DNA from: CAYMLL01 sp964390645
GTDB taxonomy: Bacteria > Planctomycetota > UBA8108
NCBI GenBank assembly: GCA_964390645.1
Contig: CAYMLL010000022.1
Span: 1-43,790 of the forward strand
Length of the DNA stretch: 43,790 nt
Direction: 5' to 3'
Every line of letters starts with the position of its first letter. Within the stretch, counting starts at the first letter, position 1. The notes beneath the pieces were generated by a model. It was not told the DNA's origin. It searched no databases and worked only from the letters and a program-made list of their open reading frames with translations. The position numbers and the translations under genes were made by a program. Positions 9,966 through 18,500 of this stretch are shown here, piece by piece.

Positions 9966-11567
9966 ATGAGAAAGACCACGTTGATCGCGCTGCTGTTGAG
10001 CGCCGCGAGTGTCCACGCGACCGACGCCAGGACCGTGACGCCCCGGAAGGGCACGCCCGCGAAGGCGGCGCCCGCCAAGGTGACGTTCACCGAGCACATC
10101 GCGCCGATCGTCTTCGGCAGCTGCACCGAGTGCCACCGCCCCGGCGAACCCGCGCCGTTCACGCTCCAGAGCTATCGCGACGTGCGCAAGCGCGCGAAAA
10201 TGATCCGCAAGGTGACGAAGAGCCGCTTCATGCCGCCGTGGCACCCCGTACCCGGGCACGGTGACTTCGAGGACTCGCGTCGGCTCAGCGATGAGCAGAT
10301 CTCGCTGATCGACAGGTGGGTCGAATCCGGCATGACGGAGGGGCCTGCGAACAAGTTGCCGAAGATGCCGAAGTTCGTCGACGGCTGGGCGCTCGGCGAG
10401 CCGGATCTCGTGGTCTCGATGTCAGACGCGTACGAGGTGCCGGCCGGCGGTCCCGACATCTACCGGAACTTCGCCTTGCCACTCGACCTCGACGAGGACA
10501 AGTGGGTGACGGCCGTCGAAGTGCGTCCCTCGGCACGTGCGGTCGTGCACCACGTCCTCTTCTTTCTCGACGACAGCGGCACCGCGCGTCGCAATGACGG
10601 TCGCAGCGGCAAGCCCGGCTTCAGCGGCATGGGATTCCAGCGCTCGGGCAGCCTCGGTGGGTGGGCGGTCGGCGGTACCCCGCGAAAGCTGCCTCTCGAT
10701 CTCGCGAGGCCGCTCTCCAAGGGTTCGGACCTCGTGCTCTCGTCGCACTTTCACCCGTCAGGAAAGGTCGAGAAAGAGAAGACGACCATCGGCCTGTACT
10801 TCGCGAAGAAGCCGCCGAAGCGCACGTTCACGGGGTTTCAGATTCCACCGCTCTACGGCCGCTTCGCGGGAATCGACGTGCCCGCCGGTGAGGCGGATTT
10901 CAGGATCGGAGGCAAGTTCACGGTGCCCGTCGACATGGAGCTCGTCACCGCGAGCGGTCACGCGCACTACATCTGCCGCAAGATGAACGCGCGGGCCACC
11001 CTTCCGAATGGTGACAAGATCCCCCTCTTCCACATCGACGACTGGGACTTCAACTGGCAGGGCAGCTACACGTACAGGAAGCCGCTGCTTCTGCCCAAGG
11101 GGACGGTCATCGAGGCCGATCTCTTCTACGACAACTCCGAGAATAACCCGCGCAATCCCTTCAGCCCGCCGCGCCGCATCCGATGGGGGCTACAATCGAC
11201 CGACGAGATGGGCAGCGTGATCTTCGGTGCCGTCGCCGCGCGCGAAAGTGACTATCGAGAGCTCCGCCAGGGCATCAAGGACGAGAGGAGCAGGGGCGTC
11301 CGCGGCGAGTTCGGCTCCCGGCGCAGGGGACGTGGCACGGGTACGGGCCTTCTCGGCCAGCTGCAGCGTCTCGACAAGGACAACGATGGCAAGATCGAGC
11401 GCACGGAATTCCCCGAGCGGCTGCTTCGCTTCTTCGACACCCTGGACTCGAACAAGGATGGCGTGATCGACGAGCAGGAGCGCGACAGGCTCAACCCGAA
11501 TCGCAAACGAAGCAGACGCGATCGTGACTCCGCCTCGCGCCGCGAACGAGAGGGTGACGAGAGGTGA
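9966..11567 (+). CDS. Exported haem- and copper-binding monooxygenase-like protein with C-terminal EF-hands
   Basis: A 533-residue protein with a signal peptide (about 1-19). A cytochrome-c-type motif CTECH lies at 53-57. It is followed by a fold like the copper type II ascorbate-dependent monooxygenases (PHM/DBH). All six expected copper ligands can be proposed: His195, His196 (VVHHVLFF) and His261 (SSHFH) for one copper; His332, His334 (GHAHYICRKM) and Met415 (STDEMG) for the other. Two EF-hand loops follow at 470-481 (DKDNDGKIERTE) and 494-505 (DSNKDGVIDEQE), then a basic, highly charged tail. Family role: hydroxylation of a C-H bond using copper, oxygen and a reductant; the haem could supply the electrons (inference). 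The stop overlaps the start of the redoxin gene by four bases (GTGA), suggesting coupled translation. The substrate is unknown. Confidence 0.82.
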   Translation: MRKTTLIALLLSAASVHATDARTVTPRKGTPAKAAPAKVTFTEHIAPIVFGSCTECHRPGEPAPFTLQSYRDVRKRAKMIRKVTKSRFMPPWHPVPGHGDFEDSRRLSDEQISLIDRWVESGMTEGPANKLPKMPKFVDGWALGEPDLVVSMSDAYEVPAGGPDIYRNFALPLDLDEDKWVTAVEVRPSARAVVHHVLFFLDDSGTARRNDGRSGKPGFSGMGFQRSGSLGGWAVGGTPRKLPLDLARPLSKGSDLVLSSHFHPSGKVEKEKTTIGLYFAKKPPKRTFTGFQIPPLYGRFAGIDVPAGEADFRIGGKFTVPVDMELVTASGHAHYICRKMNARATLPNGDKIPLFHIDDWDFNWQGSYTYRKPLLLPKGTVIEADLFYDNSENNPRNPFSPPRRIRWGLQSTDEMGSVIFGAVAARESDYRELRQGIKDERSRGVRGEFGSRRRGRGTGTGLLGQLQRLDKDNDGKIERTEFPERLLRFFDTLDSNKDGVIDEQERDRLNPNRKRSRRDRDSASRREREGDER

Positions 11568-12151
11568 GGTCGGCGCTCGCTTCCGGCACCCGCCTCGCTT
11601 TCCTCGCGGCGTCGTCGGCGGCCGCTCTCCTCGTGACTTCGTGCGGCTCCCTGGCGCCGCACCACGTCGATCTCGACGGCGAGAAGCATTCGCCGCTCGA
11701 CGCGAGCGACGCGAAGGGGAATGTTCTCCTCTTCATCACGGTCGACTGCCCGATCGCCAACGGCTACGCGCCGACCATCCGGCAGCTCGTCAAGGACTTC
11801 GCCCCGAGGGGCGTACGCTTCTACCTCGTCCACGTCGACCCGGACGTCACCGAGGAAGTCGCCCGCCGGCACACGAAGGACTTCGGCTACGAGTCGCCGG
11901 TCCTCATCGACTCCGAGCACGCGCTCGTACGGCGGCTCGAGGCGACCCACACGCCGGAGGCCTTCGTGTTGTCACGCGATAGCAGGATTGTCTACCGCGG
12001 CCGCATCGACGACTGGTACGGTGACCTCGGCAAGAAGCGCCCGGCCCCGCGCAGGCACGAGCTGCGCGCCGCGCTCGACGCGTTGCTCGAAGGCAGGCCG
12101 GTGTCGGTCGCACGCACCGAGCCGGTCGGCTGCTTCATCCCCGAGATCTGA
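11564..12151 (+). CDS. Redoxin/thioredoxin-fold lipoprotein
   Basis: A 195-residue protein starting at GTG 11564 inside the stop of the preceding monooxygenase gene (GTGA overlap). The N-terminus is a lipoprotein signal with lipobox VTSC (Cys27), so it is probably anchored to a membrane. The thioredoxin-like fold shows FITVDCPIANGYAP with Cys62, then THTPEAFVL (the cis-Pro loop) and VYRGRIDDWYG. The usual CxxC is absent: Cys62 is followed by Pro-Ile-Ala. A second cysteine sits near the C-terminus (VGCFIPEI, Cys190) and could be its partner. The coupling suggests it serves the upstream enzyme, perhaps in electron transfer or metal-site maintenance (inference). It converges with the two-HExxH gene at 12307. 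Confidence 0.82.
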   Translation: MRSALASGTRLAFLAASSAAALLVTSCGSLAPHHVDLDGEKHSPLDASDAKGNVLLFITVDCPIANGYAPTIRQLVKDFAPRGVRFYLVHVDPDVTEEVARRHTKDFGYESPVLIDSEHALVRRLEATHTPEAFVLSRDSRIVYRGRIDDWYGDLGKKRPAPRRHELRAALDALLEGRPVSVARTEPVGCFIPEI

Positions 12152-12234
12152 TCACCCCCGGGGAGCACCGGTCGTTGTCACCTGCACGGTGAGTGCTCAT
12201 CGCCGGACATCCCACGCTGGATGGCAGCGGCGGA

Positions 12235-12251
12235 CCGGCTCACCGAGCCGG
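12235..12251. terminator. Possible hairpin between convergent genes
   Basis: A perfect 7-bp inverted repeat, CCGGCTC-ACC-GAGCCGG, lies between the redoxin gene (+) and the two-HExxH gene (-). There is no T-tract on either side, so intrinsic termination is only possible. The rest of the 155-bp gap shows nothing else convincing. Confidence 0.3.
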
Positions 12252-12306
12252 CTGCGCGGTCCAGACGGCGGCAAGCCGAGAAGCGAGGAAGCCGTCTCCC
12301 GTCATC

Positions 12307-13944
12307 TCAGAGTCGCCGTCTTTGCCGCGCGTGGGTCGTCAGATGCTCCCGGCACCAGCGCCGGAAAGCCCCGAGCTCGCGATGATCCTCTCGCTCCTCG
12401 ACACCGAGGTGGTCGACACCCAGCAGCCTGCCCAACGCGTAGGCCGCTATCTCGTTCGGATGATCGATCCCTCGGCGCGACACGAGCCGGGCCCGGTACG
12501 CCTTCTCCGACTCCAGTGGCGTCGAGACGGCCTTGCCGTCCTCACCCGTGACGACCTCGAAGCGCCGCGGACCGGTCTCCCGCACTCGAACAGCCAGCGC
12601 CTGGAAGTCCCGGCCCATCCTGGGGACCGCCTCATCGCTCTCGATGACCGTGCGCGGCCAGAACCAGCGTGTGACGCCCGAGGCGTCGGTCTCCCGCACC
12701 ACCCACTCGCTCCGTGGTGCGTCGGGATTGCCGATGCGACGTCGCTCGAGCTCATCGGTCGTCACGACGTGACCGCGCACCATCCCGAAAGCGTCCTCGT
12801 AGAGGCGCGCGAAGCGCTCGGGGTAGCAGCGCTGCAGGACGTGCAGCTGCTCGTGGACGAAGAGCGGTCCGACGCGCACGAGAGCATTCATCTCGTCCCC
12901 CGCCTCGTGAAGCCCGACGATGCGCTGCACCGTGCGTTCGCTGAAGACGATGCACAGGCCGCGCGTATGCGAGAAGCCGCCGCAGAGGTGGTTCGCCACC
13001 TTGATGAAGCGCCACGGTTGCGCGACGAGCAGAGGCCAGTCGTCGGACAGACGGCCACGAAGACTCCCGACGATCGCCTCGATCGCCGACCTCTCCCGAT
13101 CGTCGAAGTCGCGAACCGCCGCCGAGAAGCGCTCGCGCGCCGTGCGACGGCACTGTTCGAGGCCGCCCTCGATCGCCTCGGCGGTGAGCGTGACGATCTC
13201 CCGCAACTGCATGTCCGCGAAGTACGGCTCGAAGCTCTCGTCCTCGATCCAGTAGCGCCCCTCCTGCGCATCCAGGCACTCGACCCGGGGTCCCACCAGC
13301 GGACTCCTGCGGACGATCTCCACCTGGTAGTCGGTCAGTCCGTCGACACCGACACGATCCTCGTAGGGGCCATCGCCCATGAGGTTCGGGATGTCGTCCG
13401 GCACCCTGTCGTCGTCAACGGCGTGACGGAGACCGAGGTTGTGGCCGGACTCGTGCGCGACGACAAAAGCATCCTGGCCGAGCGGCGAGCTGTCGCCCTG
13501 TGCGATGAAGACGATCGAACCGGGCGTCTGCGCCAGACCGTTCGGCGCCGCCTTGCCGTTGACCGCGCGAACGAAGAGCATGTTGATCACTCGCCCGTCG
13601 CCTCGAAGCAGTCCGGAGCTCTTCGTCGCCTCGACGATCTCGTTGACGTGGATCTTGCCGTCACGCGCCGCGCTCGAGCGGTACGCGATCGGCTCGAGGA
13701 AGTGGAAGTCGACGCCGGCTCGCGCGTAGACGCGGTCGATCATCCTCTCGACGATACGGATCTTCGCGGGTCCTCTGCCATCGTCATCACTGACGAGGAT
13801 CGGCTGCACGACGACGACGCTCGGCACGTCGTCGGCGGACACGAGCACCGCCGGGAAGAGCGCCACGAGAGCACTCGAGATCGCCGACCATCGCGGAGCA
13901 GCCGACCATCCCGAGGTCGCTGACCATCCCGTTCGCCGCGCCAT
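12307..13944 (-). CDS. Exported metzincin-like protein with a second HExxH domain
   Basis: The frame is open from ATG 14007 (566 residues), but ATG 13944 (residue 22) is preferred. It gives a normal signal peptide, and the longer form would start inside the divergent promoter at 13992-14021. Numbering below is for the 566-residue form. The N-terminal domain carries a metzincin zinc motif HESGHNLGLRH at 185-195 and a Met-turn candidate NLM at 208-210. The C-terminal part has a second zinc-type motif HEQLH at 385-389, followed by YPERFARLYE, NPDAP and HPNEIAA, where Glu519 may be the third ligand as in gluzincins. The second half resembles uncharacterised bacterial HExxH proteins with similar NPDAP and HPEEI motifs. 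Both motifs are intact, so two active sites are possible. Substrate unknown. Confidence 0.8.
   Translation of the reverse strand: MARRTGWSATSGWSAAPRWSAISSALVALFPAVLVSADDVPSVVVVQPILVSDDDGRGPAKIRIVERMIDRVYARAGVDFHFLEPIAYRSSAARDGKIHVNEIVEATKSSGLLRGDGRVINMLFVRAVNGKAAPNGLAQTPGSIVFIAQGDSSPLGQDAFVVAHESGHNLGLRHAVDDDRVPDDIPNLMGDGPYEDRVGVDGLTDYQVEIVRRSPLVGPRVECLDAQEGRYWIEDESFEPYFADMQLREIVTLTAEAIEGGLEQCRRTARERFSAAVRDFDDRERSAIEAIVGSLRGRLSDDWPLLVAQPWRFIKVANHLCGGFSHTRGLCIVFSERTVQRIVGLHEAGDEMNALVRVGPLFVHEQLHVLQRCYPERFARLYEDAFGMVRGHVVTTDELERRRIGNPDAPRSEWVVRETDASGVTRWFWPRTVIESDEAVPRMGRDFQALAVRVRETGPRRFEVVTGEDGKAVSTPLESEKAYRARLVSRRGIDHPNEIAAYALGRLLGVDHLGVEEREDHRELGAFRRWCREHLTTHARQRRRL
13883..13936. repeat. Three 18-bp tandem repeats in a signal-peptide coding region
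   Basis: Three consecutive 18-bp units, at 13883-13900, 13901-13918 and 13919-13936, share the core GCCGACCATC (third unit GCTGACCATC). On the minus strand they encode TGWSAT, SGWSAA and PRWSAI near the N-terminus of the two-HExxH protein, just before its hydrophobic signal segment. Because 18 is a multiple of three, changes in copy number would keep the frame. Confidence 0.75.
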
Positions 13945-13991
13945 CGACAGGAACCTCCGGGCCGAAAGACGGCCCACTCCTTGTGCACTGC

Positions 13992-14021
13992 TTGACCGGT
14001 TACCCACCCAGGTCGTACATT
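13992..14021 (+). promoter_or_regulatory. Candidate sigma70 promoter of the DUF1501 operon
   Basis: TTGACC at 13992-13997 (5 of 6 consensus), an 18-bp spacer, and TACATT at 14016-14021 (4 of 6). Transcription would start near 14028, only about four bases before ATG 14032, and no Shine-Dalgarno is present. The mRNA would therefore be nearly leaderless. Confidence 0.5.
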
Positions 14022-14031
14022 CGACGCTACC

Positions 14032-15564
14032 ATGTTACGCGTTCTCGGATCTCACCGGAAGCTCTGCGACGGCATGACCCGTCGAGACTGGCTTCTCGCC
14101 GGCAGCCTCGGCTTTCTGGGTGTCGGCCTCGATGACTACCTGCGACTTCGCGCCGCGCAGCCGGACACGCCACCTTCGATCGCGCCCGGCGCCTTCGGCA
14201 AGGCGAAGCGCTGCATTCTCCTGCTGCCCTACGGCTCACCGCCACAACACGAGACCTTCGACCCGAAGCCCGACGCGCCGAAGGAGGTTCGCGGAACGCA
14301 CAAGCCGATTCCGACGAACGTTCCGGGTGTCCAGATCGATGAGCACCTGCCGCGCATCGCACGGATCATGGATCGCCTGACCGTCGTGCGCTCGATGACG
14401 CACCCCTACCCGGTGCACTGCACGGCGTACGTCGTCAGCGGCATCCCCGACTACTCGCCGGCGCTCGAGTCGCGGCCACGTGAACCCAACCTCTGGCCAT
14501 TAGTGGGCTCGGTCCTCCACAACGTACAGGAGCGGCCGGCCCCCCCCCCCCCCCACCCCCCCGACGACACGCTCCCAGTGCCGCGCAACATCGCGCTGCC
14601 ATGGCGCATGAACAAGTACGGCGGACCGGTCGCCTCCCAGGTGCAGACCGGGCCCTACGCCGCCTTCCTCGGCCCCGCCTACGACCCCGTCCTGACGGAG
14701 TTCGAGGGCAAGGCATCGAAGGAGATCCTCAAGATCAGCCCCGCCGACGGGCCGAAGCACAAGGTGCGCGACCCCTACGCGGGCATCGAGCCCGACTGTC
14801 GCTTCCGCCTCGACGGCGCACAGCTTCGCGAGAGCATGACACTCGACCGCCACCACCGCCGCCTCGGGCTCCTGAAGCAGCTCGACGACGCACGCCGCCG
14901 GCTCGACCGCAACCAGGACACGTTGACCTTCGACCGCTACCAGAAGCTCGCCCTGTCGCTGATCTCGTCGAGCCGCATCCACGAGGCGCTCGACGTGCGC
15001 CGCGAGGCGATGCACGTGCGCGAGAGTTACGGCATGACGCTCTTCGGACAGTCGTGCCTCGCCGCACGCCGTCTGGCGCAGTCCGGTTCGCGATTCGTCA
15101 CCGTCTTCTGGGATGAGTTCGCCTATCTCAACACCGACTGGGACACGCACTGGAACCACTTCGATCGCCTGCAAAGCCGCCTCCTGCCCGGCTTCGACGT
15201 CGCCTTCTCGGGCCTGATCACCGACCTCGAGCAGCGCGGCCTCCTCGACGAGACGCTCGTCGTCTGGATGAGCGAGCATGGTCGCACGCCGAAGCTCAAC
15301 AACAAGAAGTACGCCGGTCGCGATCACTGGTCGCGCGTCTACTCGATCGCCATGGCGGGCGGCGGCATCGGCCGTGGCCAGGTCATCGGCAAGAGCGATC
15401 GTCTCGGGGGTGACGTCTCGGAGCATCCCGTGTCGCCGAAAGACATCCTCGCATCGATCTTCCACCTCCTCGGCATCGACTCGCACATGACGATCCCCGA
15501 TCAGCTCGGCCGGCCCATGCCGATCGCCGGCACCGGAGTCGTCCGCCCCGAGCTCTTCGGCTGA
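14032..15564 (+). CDS. DUF1501 protein (alkaline-phosphatase/sulfatase-like fold), first copy
   Basis: A 510-residue protein. The N-terminus MLRVLGSHRKLCDGMTRRDW followed by LLAGSLGFLGVGL matches the DUF1501 family pattern and resembles a Tat leader (TRRDW). Further family features are FDPKPDAPKEVRG, the segment MSEHGRTPKLN, GRDHW and GGGIGRGQVIGKSD. The family belongs to the alkaline phosphatase superfamily, but its substrate is not established. Where the second copy in this window has GGPSHLDLWDPK, this one has GSPPQHETFDPK, so a putative active-site region differs. A run of 15 C followed by A and 7 C (14540-14562) encodes a Pro-rich loop in frame. It is the first gene of a tight operon; the next gene starts four bases after its stop. 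Confidence 0.88.
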   Translation: MLRVLGSHRKLCDGMTRRDWLLAGSLGFLGVGLDDYLRLRAAQPDTPPSIAPGAFGKAKRCILLLPYGSPPQHETFDPKPDAPKEVRGTHKPIPTNVPGVQIDEHLPRIARIMDRLTVVRSMTHPYPVHCTAYVVSGIPDYSPALESRPREPNLWPLVGSVLHNVQERPAPPPPHPPDDTLPVPRNIALPWRMNKYGGPVASQVQTGPYAAFLGPAYDPVLTEFEGKASKEILKISPADGPKHKVRDPYAGIEPDCRFRLDGAQLRESMTLDRHHRRLGLLKQLDDARRRLDRNQDTLTFDRYQKLALSLISSSRIHEALDVRREAMHVRESYGMTLFGQSCLAARRLAQSGSRFVTVFWDEFAYLNTDWDTHWNHFDRLQSRLLPGFDVAFSGLITDLEQRGLLDETLVVWMSEHGRTPKLNNKKYAGRDHWSRVYSIAMAGGGIGRGQVIGKSDRLGGDVSEHPVSPKDILASIFHLLGIDSHMTIPDQLGRPMPIAGTGVVRPELFG

Positions 15565-15568
15565 CCCG

Positions 15569-18500
15569 ATGACACGCCCCGCGAGCCTCCATCGCTTCCC
15601 CTACGCCCGCCTCCTCGCGGTCCTGTCATGCAGCGCTACCTCGCTCCTGGCGGTGGGGATCGAGCGCAGCTCCCCGCTGGCCGTACGTCCAGGGAAGACC
15701 GTCGACGTGACGTTCTTCGGAGACGAGCTCGATGGGTCGCCGACGCTGTGGACGAGCTTCCCGTGCGAGGCGACGTTGGCGCCCGACGTCGACAGGAACG
15801 GCTCGGACCCGTCGCGGGTGACCTTCCGCATCACCGTGCCCGTCAACGTGCCCCGACAATGTGGCGGCGTGCGTGTGGTGACCCGTGCGGGCGTGTCCAA
15901 TCTGCGTCTCCTTCTCGTTGACGACCTGCCCACCTCTTCGGAGAGTCCCGACGCATCCTCGAGCTCGACGGCACAGACCGTGGTGTTCGGGCGGGCGATC
16001 GAGGGCGCCGCCGACGCTCGGCGATCCGACCGCTACCGGTTCACGGTGCGAAAGGGGCAGCGAGTCGCGGTCGAGGCCGTCGCGGGACGCATCGGCTCGA
16101 GCCTCGACGCGGTGCTTCGCGTACTCGATGAAAGCGGACGCGAGGTCGCCTGGAACGATGACACCCCGCCTCTGGACGGCGACGCCTGCGCCGAGCACAC
16201 CTTCGACGCGGACGGCACGTGCCTCGTCGAGATCCGCGACGCGCAGTTTCGCGGCGGGGGCGACTTCTTCTACCGGCTGCGCATCGGCGACTTCGCGCTC
16301 GCCGAGGTGCCATCCGCGCTCGGGCCACGCTCGGAGCGTGAGACGCCGGAGACGGAACCGAACGACACCCCCGAAAGCGCACTGCACGTCGAGCTTCCGC
16401 GAGCTCTGCATGGCCGCTTCGACGCTCCGGGAGATCGCGACGTCTGGTCCTTCGACGTGAGCAAGGGCGAACGGTGGCGATTTCGCGGTCGCACCTGGAG
16501 CCTGGGAGCCCCGTCGACGCTCTTCCTGCGGCTCCTCGACGCCAAGGGAGCCCGGCTCGCCGAGGCACCACAGTCCGGATCCGATGAGCGAATTGTCGAT
16601 CACACGTTCGACGCGAACGGTCGCTTTCTCCTCGTCGTCGACGAGCTCCACCGACGCGGAGGTCCTCGCTACGCGTATCGCATCGACGCGTCACGCGACC
16701 CCGCCCCGTTCTCGCTGACCCTTGCGGCCGAGAGCTTCGACGCACCGGAGAACGGTGTCCTTGTCATCAAGGTCGCCTGCGAACGCCGTGGCTACAGCGG
16801 TCCGATTCAGCTATCGATCGACGACGCCGGCGAAGGCTTCTCGCTCCGCGGCGAGGTGATCCCGAAGGACGCAAAGGATACCGCGCTACATGTACGACTA
16901 CCGGGGCGCCTCGTCAGCGGGAGTGTCAGCACGCTTCGGATCCGCGGGACCGCGCGCGTCGAGGACACGACTCTCAGCACGCGTGCGAGCGCGCTCGCAG
17001 CAGTTCGCGACTCCGTCGGCAAAGTGCGACATCCGCCGCTCCACCTCACGCAAAGCGTCGTGGTCGGTGTCGGACCGGCCTTTCCGGAGTTCTTCCGGGT
17101 CGTCGCCGACCCTCCACTGGCACGTGTCGTCAAGGGAAGCGATGAAGCGACCCTGCGCGTCGATGTCGAGCGCCGAAGCGGCTTTGCGGGGGCAGTCGAG
17201 ATCGAGCTCGGAGATCTGCCCGAAGGCGTGGTCGCCGACGCGGCGAACATCCTGTCGGGCCTCTCGAGCACGGACGTCACCCTGCGAGGGACGCAGGCCC
17301 TCGGCGTCGGCGCGCACCACCTTCGCGTCCGCGGTTCGGCGACCTTCAAGAACCAGCCGCAGACCTCGATCGTCGAGGACGTCGTTCTGCGCGTCGGGCC
17401 TGCCCTCGAGCTGACGATCACGCCACCGGCCGCGGTGCTCCCCGGCAAGCGGGCGAAGCTGGATGTCGACGTCATTCGCTTCACCGGCAGCGACGAGCCC
17501 GTGAGCTTCCAGTGGAGGGGCCTTCCCGACGGGGTCCGGGCCGTCGGCAACGGGAAGCTCGCGAAGAACGAGCGCTCCGCCAGCCTCTTCCTGGACATCG
17601 ACCCGACCGTCGACGTCGAGGAGATCTCCGGAGTCACCCTGACGGCGACGACCTCGCTGCCGAGACCGAGGCCGCGCGGCGCCAGCGGGTCGAGCTCCCT
17701 GACCGAGCTCTACCCCGAGACCGAGCTGAGGAAGGTGGCGCGCGTCATCGAAGCCGAGAAGTTCCAGCGCGGCAACGTCACCGTCGACGTCGACAGCTAC
17801 GGCAAGGGAATCGGCATCATCTCGGATCCCGGAGCGCAGCTCAACTATGCGGAATACGATATCGAGATCAGCCGGGCAGGCCCCTACCAGGTCGAGCTAC
17901 GCTACGCGGCGCGGACCCGGCGCCCCGGGAAGCTGATCCTCAACGGCTCCACCGTCAAGGACGGCGCCATCGGCGAGACGACCGGCTCGTGGATGCCCGA
18001 CACTCAGCGCTGGCACGTCGAGGGCGTCTTTCCCTTCGAGCGCGGCGTCAACGTGCTCCGCATCCAGTCGCAACCGATGATGTCACACATCGACAAGCTC
18101 CTCATCGGCACGCCCGCGCGCCGTCTGACGCTCGAGGCGACCTTCGACTCCTGGGTCGACGAGGGGAGCGGCGCGACGGCGGAGAGCATCGACGGTAACC
18201 TGATCTCCGTATTCGCGAGTGACGGGCTCACCGGCAAGCGGCGAGTCGGGCTTGTCACATTCGAGGCGAGCGCACTCGCCGGAACAGCGCTCCTGAGCGC
18301 CCACCTCGAGCTCGGCGTCGACGCTCGCGGTAGCCGGCTCGCAACGGGCCCCGCGCGGTCCTTCGCGCGCCTGCTGCCGCCGGGGACCGATGCCGGTGCG
18401 CTGACCCATGCGACGTACTCGACGCTGCTGGCGCGGTCGATCACCTTCGCGAGCTTCGCCTCCTTCGACATCGCCGAGGGCAAGAGCCGGGCCGCCGGTC

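Noticed and set aside
7961..10264. Very long plus-strand frame antisense to the tandem hydrolase
   Set aside because: High-GC shadow of the real minus-strand gene; it runs on into the start of the monooxygenase gene and has no recognisable domain.
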